From assembly GCF_051401765.1 (NCBI RefSeq), contig NW_027480429.1, forward strand, positions 12,156,157 through 12,220,156: DNA of 64,000 nucleotides, in the 5' to 3' direction. This document shows positions 50,101 through 61,890 of the stretch, piece after piece. How positions within the stretch are numbered: position 1 is the stretch's first letter; every line of letters begins with the position of its first letter. The notes below the pieces were generated by a model. The model saw only the letters and a program-made list of their open reading frames with translations. It did not search any database and was not told where the DNA came from. The position numbers and the translations under genes were made by a program. Source of the DNA: Calliopsis andreniformis (taxonomy: Eukaryota > Arthropoda > Insecta > Hymenoptera > Andrenidae).

Positions 50101-53100
50101 ATCGAGTAGCTAATGACTTAGAATTCAACGCCATAAGAATAAAATACAATATAAATATAACAGTTTTTCCATTGTATCAAACGAATAATAACAACCTGTG
50201 TGAAAGTTATTGTCATTTCAACGTTCCGGGCAATCTAGGCTTCACTCTAGGGCGTTGCTCCACCAGGTCAATCAGTTAGGGCCTTAGAAGTCAACGCCCG
50301 AAGCATAAAATGCAAAATAATTAGAACTGTTTTTCCATTGCATAAAACGAATAATTGCTACCAGTGTAAAAGTTATGGTCATTTCTACGTTCCGGGCAAC
50401 CTAGGCTTCACCCTAGGGCGTTTTTCCATCAGATCGAATAGTTAGGTCCTTAGAAGTCAACGCCAGAAGCATTAAATACAAAATAAATAGAACAGTTTTT
50501 CCACTGTATAAAACGAATAATTGCTGCCAGTGTAAAAGTTATGGTCATTTCTACGTTCCGGGCAACCTAGGCTGCACTCTAGGGCGTTGCTCCAACATAT
50601 CGAATAGTTAGGGCCTTAGAAGTCAACGCCCGAAGCATAAAATACAAAGTAAATAGAACAGTTTTTGCATCGTATAAAACGAATAATCGCAACCAGTATG
50701 AAAGTTATGGTCATTTCTACTTTCTGGGCAACCTACGCTTCACCATAGGACGTTGCACCACCAGATCGAATAGTTAGGGCCTTAGAAATCAACGCCAGAA
50801 GCATAAAATACAATAAAGATGCAACAGTCTTCCCATCGTAAAGCAGGAATAATTGCAACCAGTGTGAAGGTAATGGTCTTTTCTACGTTCCGGGCAACCT
50901 AGGCTTCACTCTAGGGCGGTGCTCCACCAGATCAAATAGTTAGGGCCTAAGAAGTCAACGCCACAAGCATAAAATACAACATAAATACAACAGATTTTCC
51001 ATCGTATATAATGTATATTTGCAAACAGTGTGAAAGTAATGGTGATTTCTACGTACAGGGCAACTTAGGCTCCGCTCTCGGGCGTTGCTCCACCAAACCG
51101 AATAGGTAGGGCCTTAGAAGTCAACGCCAGAAGCATAAAATACAATAAAGATGCAAAAGTTTTTCCACCGTATAACAGGAATAACTGCAAACAGTGTGAA
51201 GGTAATGGTCATTTCCATGTTCCGGGCTACCTTAGTCTTCACTCTAGGGCGTTGTTGAACCAGATCGAACAGTTAGGGCCTAAGAAGTCAACGCCAGAAG
51301 CATAAAATACAATATAAATATAACAGTTTTTCCATCGTATAAAACGAATGATAGCAACCAGTGTGAAAGTTATGGTCATTTCTACGTTCCGGGCAACCTA
51401 GGCTTCACTCTAGGGTGTTATGCCACCAGATCGAATAGTTAGGTCCTTAGAAGTCAACTCCCGAAGCATAAAATACAAAATAAATAAAACAGTTTTTCCA
51501 TCGTATAAAACGAATAATTACAACCAGTATAAAAGTTAACGTCATTTCTACTTTCCGGGCAACATAGGCTTCACCCTTGGGCGTTGCACCAACAGATCGA
51601 ATAGTTAGGTCCTTAGAAGTCAACGCCAGAAGCATTAAATACAAAATAAAAAGAACAGTTTTTCCACTGTATAAAACGAATAATTGCTGCCAGTGTAAAA
51701 GTTATGGTCATTTCTACGTTCCGGGCAACCTAGGCTGCACTCTAGGGCGTTGCTCCACCATATCGAATAGTTAGGGCCTTAGAAGTCAACGCCCGAAGCA
51801 TAAAATACAAAGTAAATAGAACAGTTTTTGCATCGTATAAAACGAATAATCGCAACCAGTATGAAAGTTATGGTCATTTCTACTTTCTGGGCAACCTACG
51901 CTTCACCATAGGACGTTGCACCACCAGATCGAATAGTTAGGGCCTTAGAAATCAACGCCAGAAGCATAAAATACAATAAAGATGCAACAGTCTTCCCATC
52001 GTAAAGCAGGAATAATTGCAACCAGTGTGAAGGTAATGGTCTTTTCTACGTTCCGGGCAACCTAGGCTTCACTCTAGGGCGGTGCTCCACCAGATCAAAT
52101 AATTAGGGCCTAAGAAGTCAACGCCACAAGCATAAAATACAACATAAATACAACAGATTTTCCATCGTATATAATGTATATTTGCAAACAGTGTGAAAGT
52201 AATGGTGATTTCTACGTACCGGGCAACTTAGGCTCCGCTCTCGGGCGTTGCTCCACCAAACCGAATAGGTAGGGCCTTAGAAGTCAACGCCAGAAGCATA
52301 AAATACAATAAAGATGCAAAAGTTTTTCCACCGTATAACAGGAATAACTGCAAACAGTGTGAAGGTAATGGTCATTTCCATGTTCCGGGCTACCTTAGTC
52401 TTCACTCTAGGGCGTTGTTGAACCAGATCGAACAGTTAGGGCCTAAGAAGTCAACGCCAGAAGCATAAAGTACAATATAAATATAACAGTTTTTCCATCG
52501 TATAAAACGAATGATAGCAACCAGTGTGAAAGTTATGGTCATTTCTACGTTCCGGGCAACCTAGGCTTCACTCTAGGGTGTTATGCCACCAGATCGAATA
52601 GTTAGGTCCTTAGAAGTCAACTCCCGAAGCATAAAATACTAAATAGATAGAACAGTTTTTCCATCGTATAAAACGAATAATTGCTACCGGTGTGAAAGTT
52701 ATGGTCATTTCGCCGTTCCGGGCAACCTAGGCATCACTCTAGGGCGTTCCTCCACCAGGTCGAATAGTTAGGGCCTTAGAAGTCAACGCCAGAAGCATAA
52801 AATACAGAATAAATAAAACAGTTTTTCCATCGTATAAAACGAATAATTGCAACCAGTGTGGAAGTTATGGTCATTTCTACGTTCCGCGCAACCTAGGCTT
52901 CACTCTAGGGCGCTGCTCGACCAGATCGAATAGCTAGGGCCTTAGAAGTCAACGCCTGAAGTTTAAAATACAATAAAGATGCAAAAGATTTTCCATCGTA
53001 TAACAGGACTAACTGCAAACAGTGTGAAAGTACTGGTCATTTCTACGTTCCGGGTAACCTAGGTATTACTTTAGGGCGTTGCTCCACCAGATCGAGTAGC

Positions 53101-53996
53101 TAGTGACTTAGAATTCAACGCCATAAGAATAAAATACAATATAAATATAACAGTTTTTCCATTGTATCAAACGAATAATAACAACCTGTGTGAAAGTTAT
53201 TGTCATTTCAACGTTCCGGGCAATCTAGGCTTCACTCTAGGGCGTTGCTCCACCAGGTCAATCAGTTAGGGCCTTAGAAGTCAACGCCCGAAGCATAAAA
53301 TGCAAAATAATTAGAACTGTTTTTCCATTGCATAAAACGAATAATTGCTACCCGTGTAAAAGTTATGGTCATTTCTACGTCCCGGGCAACCTAGGCTTCA
53401 CCCTAGGGCGTTTTTCCATCAGATCGAATAGTTAGGTCCTTAGAAGTCAACGCCAGAAGCATTAAATACAAAATAAATAGAACAGTTTTTCCACTGTATA
53501 AAACGAATAATTGCTGCCAGTGTAAAGGTTATGGTCATTTCTACGTTCCGGGCAACCTAGGCTGCACTGTAGGGCGTTGCTCCACCATATCGAATAGTTA
53601 GGGCCTTAGAAGTCAACGCCCGAAGCATAAAATACAAAGTAAATAGAACAGTTTTTGCATCGTATAAAACGAATAATCGCAACCAGTATGAAAGTTATGG
53701 TCATTTCTACTTTCTGGGCAACCTACGCTTCACCATAGGACGTTGCACCACCAGATCGAATAGTTAGGGCCTTAGAAATCAACGCCAGAAGCATAAAATA
53801 CAATAAAGATGCAACAGTCTTCCCATCGTAAAGCAGGAATAATTGCAACCAGTGTGAAGGTAATGGTCTTTTCTACGTTCCGGGCAACCTAGGCTTCACT
53901 CTAGGGCGGTGCTCCACCAGATCAAATAGTTAGGGCCTAAGAAGTCAACGCCACAAGCATAAAATACAACATAAATACAACAGATTTTCCATCGTA
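47188..53996. repeat. 41-monomer superunit, copy 2 (12 + 11 + 7 + 11)
   Basis: This 6,809-bp segment repeats copy 1 with the same 12, 11, 7, 11 order. The 7-mer-specific monomer sits at 44,638 in copy 1 and 51,447 in copy 2, a shift of 6,809. The main structural difference is in the first 11-mer: monomer 4 here carries TAAATAGATAGAACAG and TTGCTACCGGTG, as in the other standard 11-mers, rather than the 11b version. The last 18 monomers of this superunit are also the first copy of the 2,990-bp repeat. Confidence 0.88.
51007..53996. repeat. 18-monomer HOR unit, copy 1 (7 + 11, 2,990 bp)
   Basis: The period is exactly 2,990 bases between equivalent markers (51,007 to 53,997 to 56,987, and 52,170 to 55,160 to 58,150). 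The unit consists of a 7-mer of 1,163 bp and an 11-mer of 1,827 bp. Individual bases distinguish this copy, for example ACGTACCGGG near 52,215, GTTCCGCGC near 52,881 and GGACTAACTG near 53,007. The last is shared with the 11b subunit at about 43,207. Confidence 0.93.
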
Positions 53997-56986
53997 TATA
54001 ATGTATATTTGCAAACAGTGTGAAAGTAATGGTGATTTCTACGTACAGGGCAACTTAGGCTCCGCTCTCGGGCGTTGCTCCACCAAACCGAATAGGTAGG
54101 GCCTTAGAAGTCAACGCCAGAAGCATAAAATACAATAAAGATGCAAAAGTTTTTCCACCGTATAACAGGAATAACTGCAAACAGTGTGAAGGTAATGGTC
54201 ATTTCCATGTTCCGGGCTACCTTAGTCTTCACTCTAGGGCGTTGTTGAACCAGATCGAACAGTTAGGGCCTAAGAAGTCAACGCCAGAAGCATAAAATAC
54301 AATATAAATATAACAGTTTTTCCATCGTATAAAACAAATGATAGCAACCAGTGTGAAAGTTATGGTCATTTCTACGTTCCGGGCAACCTAGGCTTCACTC
54401 TAGGGTGTTATGCCACCAGATCGAATAGTTAGGTCCTTAGAAGTCAACTCCCGAAGCATAAAATACAAAATAAATAAAACAGTTTTTCCATCGTATAAAA
54501 CGAATAATTACAACCAGTATAAAAGTTAACGTCATTTCTACTTTCCGGGCAACATAGGCTTCACCCTTGGGCGTTGCACCAACAGATCGAATAGTTAGGT
54601 CCTTAGAAGTCAACGCCAGAAGCATTAAATACAAAATAAAAAGAACAGTTTTTCCACTGTATAAAACGAATAATTGCTGCCAGTGTAAAAGTTATGGTCA
54701 TTTCTACGTTCCGGGCAACCTAGGCTGCACTCTAGGGCGTTGCTCCACCATATCGAATAGTTAGGGCCTTAGAAGTCAACGCCCGAAGCATAAAATACAA
54801 AGTAAATAGAACAGTTTTTGCATCGCATAAAACGAATAATCGCAACCAGTATGAAAGTTATGGTCATTTCTACTTTCTGGGCAACCTACGCTTCACCATA
54901 GGACGTTGCACCACCAGATCGAATAGTTAGGGCCTTAGAAATCAACGCCAGAAGCATAAAATACAATAAAGATGCAACAGTCTTCCCATCGTAAAGCAGG
55001 AATAATTGCAACCAGTGTGAAGGTAATGGTCTTTTCTACGTTCCGGGCAACCTAGGCTTCACTCTAGGGCGGTGCTCCACCAGATCAAATAGTTAGGGCC
55101 TAAGAAGTCAACGCCACAAGCATAAAATACAACATAAATACAACAGATTTTCCATCGTATATAATGTATATTTGCAAACAGTGTGAAAGTAATGGTGATT
55201 TCTACGTACAGGGCAACTTAGGCTCCGCTCTCGGGCGTTGCTCCACCAAACCGAATAGGTAGGGCCTTAGAAGTCAACGCCAGAAGCATAAAATACAATA
55301 AAGATGCAAAAGTTTTTCCACCGTATAACAGGAATAACTGCAAACAGTGTGAAGGTAATGGTCATTTCCATGTTCCGGGCTACCTTAGTCTTCACTCTAG
55401 GGCGTTGTTGAACCAGATCGAACAGTTAGGGCCTAAGAAGTCAACGCCAGAAGCATAAAATACAATATAAATATAACAGTTTTTCCATCGTATAAAACGA
55501 ATGATAGCAACCAGTGTGAAAGTTATGGTCATTTCTACGTTCCGGGCAACCTAGGCTTCACTCTAGGGTGTTATGCCACCAGATGGAATAGTTAGGTCCT
55601 TAGAAGTCAACTCCCGAAGCATAAAATACTAAATAGATAGAACAGTTTTTCCATCGTATAAAACGAATAATTGCTACCGGTGTGAAAGTTATGGTCATTT
55701 CGCCGTTCCGGGCAACCTAGGCATCACTCTAGGGCGTTTCTCCACCAGGTCGAATAGTTAGGGCCTTAGAAGTCAACGCCAGAAGCATAAAATACAGAAT
55801 AAATAAAACAGTTTTTCCATCGTATAAAACGAATAATTGCAACCAGTGTGGAAGTTATGGTCATTTCTACGTTCCGGGCAACCTAGGCTTCACTCTAGGG
55901 CGCTGCTCGACCAGATCGAATAGCTAGGGCCTTAGAAGTCAACGCCTGAAGTATAAAATACAATAAAGATGCAAAAGATTTTCCATCGTATAACAGGAAT
56001 AACTGCAAACAGTGTGAAAGTACTGGTCATTTCTACGTTCCGGGTAACCTAGGTATCACTTTAGGGCGTTGCTCCACCAGACCGAGTAGCTAGTGACTTA
56101 GAATTCAACGCCATAAGAATAAAATACAATATAAATATAACAGTTTTTCCATTGTATCAAACGAATAATAACAACCTGTGTGAAAGTTATGGTCATTTCA
56201 ACGTTCCGGGCAATCGAGGCTTCACACTAGAGCGTTGCTCCACCAGTTCAATCAGTTAGGGCCTTAGAAGTCAACACCCGAAGCATAAAATGCAAAATAA
56301 TTAGAACAGTTTTTCCATTGCATAAAACGAATAATTGCTACCAGTGTAAAAGTTATGGTCATTTCTACGTTCCGGGCAACCTAGGCTTCACCCTAGGGCG
56401 TTTTTCCATCAGATCGAATAGTTAGGTCCTTAGAAGTCAACGCCAGAAGCATTAAATACAAAATAAATAGAACAGTTTTTCCACTGTATAAAACGAATAA
56501 TTGCTGCCAGTGTAAAGGTTATGGTCATTTCTACGTTCCGGGCAACCTAGGCTGCACTCTAGGGCGTTGCTCCACCATATCGAATAGTTAGGGCCTTAGA
56601 AGTCAACGCCCGAAGCATAAAATACAAAGTAAATAGAACAGTTTTTGCATCGTATAAAACGAATAATCGCAACCAGTATGAAAGTTATGGTCATTTCTAC
56701 TTTCTGGGCAACCTACGCTTCACCATAGGACGTTGCACCACCAGATCGAATAGTTAGGGCCTTAGAAATCAACGCCAGAAGCATAAAATACAATAAAGAT
56801 GCAACAGTCTTCCCATCGTAAAGCAGGAATAATTGCAACCAGTGTGAAGGTAATGGTCTTTTCTACGTTCCGGGCAACCTAGGCTTCACTCTAGGGCGGT
56901 GCTCCACCAGATCAAATAGTTAGGGCCTAAGAAGTCAACGCCACAAGCATAAAATACAACATAAATACAACAGATTTTCCATCGTA
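53997..56986. repeat. 18-monomer HOR unit, copy 2 (7 + 11, 2,990 bp)
   Basis: This is in direct tandem with copy 1. Across the 7-mer part the two copies are almost identical by eye. In the 11-mer part a run of differences clusters at 56,057-56,308 and matches the 12-mer subunits instead of the other 11-mers; it is described separately as a conversion tract. Confidence 0.93.
56057..56308. repeat. Probable conversion or exchange tract inside an 11-mer subunit
   Basis: Between these bases the 11-mer at 55,160-56,986 carries the variants of the 12-mer subunits: GGTATCAC, AGACCGAGTAG, GTTATGGTC, CTAGAGCG, CAGTTCAATCAG, AACACCCG and AGAACAG. The corresponding bases of the standard 11-mers (45,361, 49,180 and 52,170 copies) are GGTATTAC, AGATCGAGTAG, GTTATTGTC, CTAGGGCG, CAGGTCAATCAG, AACGCCCG and AGAACTG. 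Outside the tract it returns to the 11-mer type. Seven linked diagnostic changes make chance convergence unlikely. Confidence 0.82.
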
Positions 56987-59478
56987 TATAATGTATATTT
57001 GCAAACAGTGTGAAAGTAATGGTGATTTCTACGTACAGGGCAACTTAGGCTCCGCTCTCGGGCGTTGCTCCACCAAACCGAATAGGTAGGGCCTTAGAAG
57101 TCAACGCCAGAAGCATAAAATACAATAAAGATGCAAAAGTTTTTCCACCGTATAACAGGAATAACTGCAAACAGTGTGAAGGTAATGGTCATTTCCATGT
57201 TCCGGGCTACCTTAGTCTTCACTCTAGGGCGTTGTTGAACCAGATCGAACAGTTAGGGCCTAAGAAGTCAACGCCAGAAGCATAAAATACAATATAAATA
57301 TAACAGTTTTTCCATCGTATAAAACGAATGATAGCAACCAGTGTGAAAGTTATGGTCATTTCTACGTTCCGGGCAACCTAGGCTTCACTCTAGGGTGTTA
57401 TGCCACCAGATCGAATAGTTAGGTCCTTAGAAGTCAACTCCCGAAGCATAAAATACAAAATAAATAAAACAGTTTTTCCATCGTATAAAACGAATAATTA
57501 CAACCAGTATAAAAGTTAACGTCATTTCTACTTTCCGGGCAACATAGGCTTCACCCTTGGGCGTTGCACCAACAGATCGAATAGTTAGGTCCTTAGAAGT
57601 CAACGCCAGAAGCATTAAATACAAAATAAATAGAACAGTTTTTCCACTGTATAAAACGAATAATTGCTGCCAGTGTAAAAGTTATGGTCATTTCTACGTT
57701 CCGGGCAACCTAGGCTGCACTCTAGGGCGTTGCTCCACCATATCGAATAGTTAGGGCCTTAGAAGTCAACGCCCGAAGCATAAAATACAAAGTAAATAGA
57801 ACAGTTTTTGCATCGTATAAAACGAATAATCGCAACCAGTATGAAAGTTATGGTCATTTCTACTTTCTGGGCAACCTACGCTTCACCATAGGACGTTGCA
57901 CCACCAGATCGAATAGTTAGGGCCTTAGAAATCAACGCCAGAAGCATAAAATACAATAAAGATGCAACAGTCTTCCCATCGTAAAGCAGGAATAATTGCA
58001 ACCAGTGTGAAGGTAATGGTCTTTTCTACGTTCCGGGCAACCTAGGCTTCACTCTAGGGCGGTGCTCCACCAGATCAAATAGTTAGGGCCTAAGAAGTCA
58101 ACGCCACAAGCATAAAATACAACATAAATACAACAGATTTTCCATCGTATATAATGTATATTTGCAAACAGTGTGAAAGTAATGGTGATTTCTACGTACA
58201 GGGCAACTTAGGCTCCGCTCTCGGGCGTTGCTCCACCAAACCGAATAGGTAGGGCCTTAGAAGTCAACGCCAGAAGCATAAAATACAATAAAGATGCAAA
58301 AGTTTTTCCACCGTATAACAGGAATAACTGCAAACAGTGTGAAGGTAATGGTCATTTCCATGTTCCGGGCTACCTTAGTCTTCACTCTAGGGCGTTGTTG
58401 AACCAGATCGAACAGTTAGGGCCTAAGAAGTCAACGCCAGAAGCATAAAATACAATATAAATATAACAGTTTTTCCATCGTATAAAACGAATGATAGCAA
58501 CCAGTGTGAAAGTTATGGTCATTTCGCCGTTCCGGGCAACCTAGGCATCACTCTAGGGCGTTACTCTACCAGGTCGAATAGTTAGGGCCTTAGAAGTCAA
58601 CGCCAGAAGCATAAAATACAGAATAAATAAAACAGTTTTTCCATCGTATAAAACGAATAATTGCAACCAGTGTGGAAGTTATGGTCATTTCTACGTTCCG
58701 GGCAACCTAGGCTTCACTCTAGGGCGCAGCTCGACCAGATCGAATAGCTAGGGCCTTAGAAGTCAACGCCTGAAGTATAAAATACAATAAAGATGCAAAA
58801 GATTTTCCATCGTATAACAGGAATAACTGCAAACAGTGTGAAAGTACTGGTCATTTCTACGTTCCGGGTAACCTAGGTATTACTTTAGGGCGTTGCTCCA
58901 CCAGATCGAGTAGCTAATGACTTAGAATTCAACGCCATAAGAATAAAATACAATATAAATATAACAGTTTTTCCATTGTATCAAACGAATAATAACAACC
59001 TGTGTGAAAGTTATTGTCATTTCAACGTTCCGGGCAATCTAGGCTTCACTCTAGGGCGTTGCTCCACCAGATCAATCAGTTAGGGCCTTAGAAGTCAACG
59101 CCCGAAGCATAAAATGCAAAATAATTAGAACTGTTTTTCCATTGCATAAAACGAATAATTGCTACCAGTGTAAAAGTTATGGTCATTTCTACGTCCCGGG
59201 CAACCTAGGCTTCACCCTAGGGCGTTGCACCACCGGATCGAATAGTTAGGGCCTTAGAAATCAAAGCCAGAAACATAAAATACAATAAAGATGCAACAGT
59301 CTTTCCATCGTAAAACAGGAATAATTGCAACCAGTGTGAAGGTAATGGTCTTTTCTACGTTCCGAGCAACCTAGGCTTCACTCTAGGGCGGTGCTCCACC
59401 AGATCAAATAGTTAGGGCCTTAGAAGTCACCGCCAGAAGCATAAAATACAACATAAATGCAACAGATTTTCCATCGTA
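56987..59478. repeat. 18-monomer HOR unit, copy 3, shortened to 15 monomers (7 + 8)
   Basis: The 7-mer (56,987-58,149) is standard. The following subunit is 8 monomers instead of 11. One monomer is missing at about 58,525, where GTTATGGTCATTTC of monomer 3 joins directly to GCCGTTCCGGG of monomer 4. Two more are missing at about 59,215-59,235, where the CACCCTAGGGCGTT of monomer 8 joins to GCACCACCGG of monomer 11. Both junctions keep the 166-bp register. Confidence 0.9.
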
Positions 59479-61138
59479 TATAATGTATATTTGCAAACAG
59501 TGTGAAAGTAATGGTGATTTCTACGTACCGGGCAACTTAGGCTCCGCTCTCGGGCGTTGCTCCACCAAACCGAATAGGTAGGGCCCTAGAAGTCAACGCC
59601 AGAAGCATAAAATACAATAAAGATGCAAAAGTTTTTCCACCGTATAACAGGAATAACTGCAAACAATGTGAAAGTAATGGTCATTTCCATGTTCCGGGCA
59701 ACCTAGTCTTCACTCTAGGGCGTTGTTGAACCTGATCGAACAGTTAGGGCCTAAGAAGTCAACGCCAGAAGCATAAAATGCAATATAAATATAACAGTTT
59801 TTCCATCGTATAAAACGAATGATAGCAACCAGTGTGAAAGTTATGGTCATTTCTACGTTCCGGGCAGCCTAGGCTTCACTCTAGGGCGTTGTTCCACCAG
59901 ATCGAATAGTTAGACCCTAAGAAGTCAACGCCAGAAGCATAAAATGCAATAAAAAGACAACAGTTTTTCGATCGTATAACAGGAATAATTCCAACCAGTT
60001 TGAAAGTAATGGTCATTTCTACGTTCCGGGCAACCTAGGCTCCACTCTAGGGCGTTGCACCACCAAATCGAATAGCTAGGGACTTAGAAGTCAACGCCAG
60101 AAGCACAAAATACAATAAAGATGCAAAAGATTTTCCATCGTATAACAGGAATAACTGCAAACAGTGTGAAAGTACTGGTCATTTCTACGTTGCGGGTAAC
60201 CTAGGTATCACTTTAGGGCGTTGCTCCACCAGATCGAGTAGCTAGTGACTTAGAATTCAACGCCATAAGAATAAAATACAATATAAATATAACAGTTTTT
60301 CCATTGTATCAAACGAATAATAACAACCTGTGTGAAAGTTATGGTCATTTCAACGTTCCGGGCAATCTAGGCTTCACTCTAGGGCGTTGCTCCACCAGGT
60401 CAATCAGTGAGGGCCTTAGAAGTCAACGCCCGAAGCATAAAATGCAAAATAATTAGAACAGTTTTTCCATTGCATAAAACGAATAATTGCTACCAGTGTA
60501 AAAGTTATGGTCATTTCTACGTTCCGGGCAACCTAGGCTTCACCCTAGGGCGTTTTTCCATCAGATCGAATAGTTAGGTCCTTAGAAGTCAACGCCAGAA
60601 GCATTAAATACAAAATAAATAGAACAGTTTTTCCATTGTATAAAACGAATAATTGCTACCAGTGTAAAAGTTATGGTCATTTCTACGTTCCGGGCAACCT
60701 AGGCTGCACTCTAGGGCGTTGCTCCACCATATCGAATAGTTAGGGCCTTAGAAGTCAACGCCCGAAGCATAAAATACAAAGTAAATAGAACAGTTTTTGC
60801 ATCGTATAAAACGAATAATCGCAACCACTATGAAAGTTATGGTCATTTATACTTTCTGGGCAACCTAGGCTTCACCCTAGGGCGTTGCACCACCAGATCG
60901 AATAGTTAGGGCCTTAGAAATCAACGCCAGAAGCATAAAATACAATAAAGATGCAACAGTCTTTCCACCGTAAAACAGGAATAATTGCAACCAGTGTGAA
61001 GGTAATGGTCTTTTCTACGTTCCGGGCAACCTAGGCTTCACTCTAGGGCGGTGCTCCACCAGATCAAATAGTTAGGGCCTTAGAAGTCAACGCCAGAAGC
61101 ATAAAATACAACATAAATACAACAGATTTTCCATCGTA
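59479..61138. repeat. Shortened 12-mer subunit of 10 monomers
   Basis: The order follows the 12-mer type (40,381-42,372 and 47,188-49,179): the GCAGCCTAGG monomer 3, then GCAATAAAAAGACAAC, the CTCCACTCTAGGG junction and CATAAGAATAAAATAC. The two monomers marked by GATTCCAACC with CGTCGCTCCAATAG, and by ATATATGTAC with CATTGCGAAAG, are absent. The join lies near 59,945 within GCAATAAAA, a string shared by the two sites involved. This is an in-register loss of 332 bp. Confidence 0.88.
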
Positions 61139-61890
61139 TATAATGTATATTTGCAAACAGTGTGAAAGTAATGGTGATTTCTACGTACCGGGCAACTTAG
61201 GCTCCGCTCTCGGGCGTTGCTCCACCAAACCGAATAGGTAGGGCCCTAGAAGTCAACGCCAGAAGCATAAAATACAATAAAGATGCAAAAGTTTTTCCAC
61301 CGTATAACAGGAATAACTGCAAACAGTGTGAAAGTAATGGTCATTTCCATGTTCCGGGCAACCTAGTCTTCACTCTAGGGCGTTGTTGAACCAGATCGAA
61401 TAGTTTGGGCCTAAGAAGTCAACGCCAGAAGCATAAAATACAATATAAATATAACAGTTTTTCCATCGTATAAAACGAATGATAGCAACCAGTGTGAAAG
61501 TTATGGTCATTTCTACGTTCCGGGCAAGCTAGGCTTCACTCTAGGGCGTTGCGCCACCAGATCGAATAGTTAGGGCCTTAGAAGTCTACGCTCGAAGCAT
61601 AAAATACAAAATAAATAAAACAATTTTTCCATCGTATAAAACGAATGATAGCAACCAGTGTGAAAGTAATGGTCATTTCTACGTACACGGCAACCTAGGC
61701 TCCACTCTCGGGCGTTGCTCCACCAAATCGAATAGCTAGGGCCTTAGAAGTCAACGCCAGAAGCATAAAATACAATAAAGATGCAATAGTTTTTCCATCG
61801 TATGACAGGAATAACTGCAAACAGTGTAAAAGTAATGGTCATTTCCATGTTCCGGGCAACCTAGTCTTCACTCTAGGGCGTTGTTCCACC

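Larger units (their letters stand above)
40381..61890. repeat. Higher-order repeat domain built from 12-, 11- and 7-monomer subunits
   Basis: I anchored on the marker TATAATGTATATTTGC. It begins at 40,381; 42,373; 44,198; 45,361; 47,188; 49,180; 51,007; 52,170; 53,997; 55,160; 56,987; 58,150; 59,479; and 61,139. The intervals are 12, 11, 7, 11, 12, 11, 7, 11, 7, 11, 7, 8 and 10 monomers. All subunits share monomers 1-3 at the start and an end block (attaaatac, gcatcgtat and aaatcaacg monomers), and differ in the middle. Copies differ by roughly one base per hundred by eye, far less than neighbouring monomers within a unit. This is the usual signature of a recently homogenised HOR core. After 61,139 the pattern decays and ends at about 61,890. 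Confidence 0.93.

Noticed and set aside
1171..57754. Several dozen short open frames of 62 to 103 codons on both strands, many with near-identical products
   Set aside because: They all lie in the same phases of the satellite monomer, start at different incidental ATGs and end at the same monomer stop. Copies carry random stops and frameshifts, and no regulatory context is seen. They reflect repetition of one non-coding unit.
40381..61890. Recent retrotransposon insertion as the cause of the 2,990-bp and 6.8-kb repeats
   Set aside because: The units consist only of 166-bp monomers in register, with no LTR, target-site duplication, poly-A or coding sequence.
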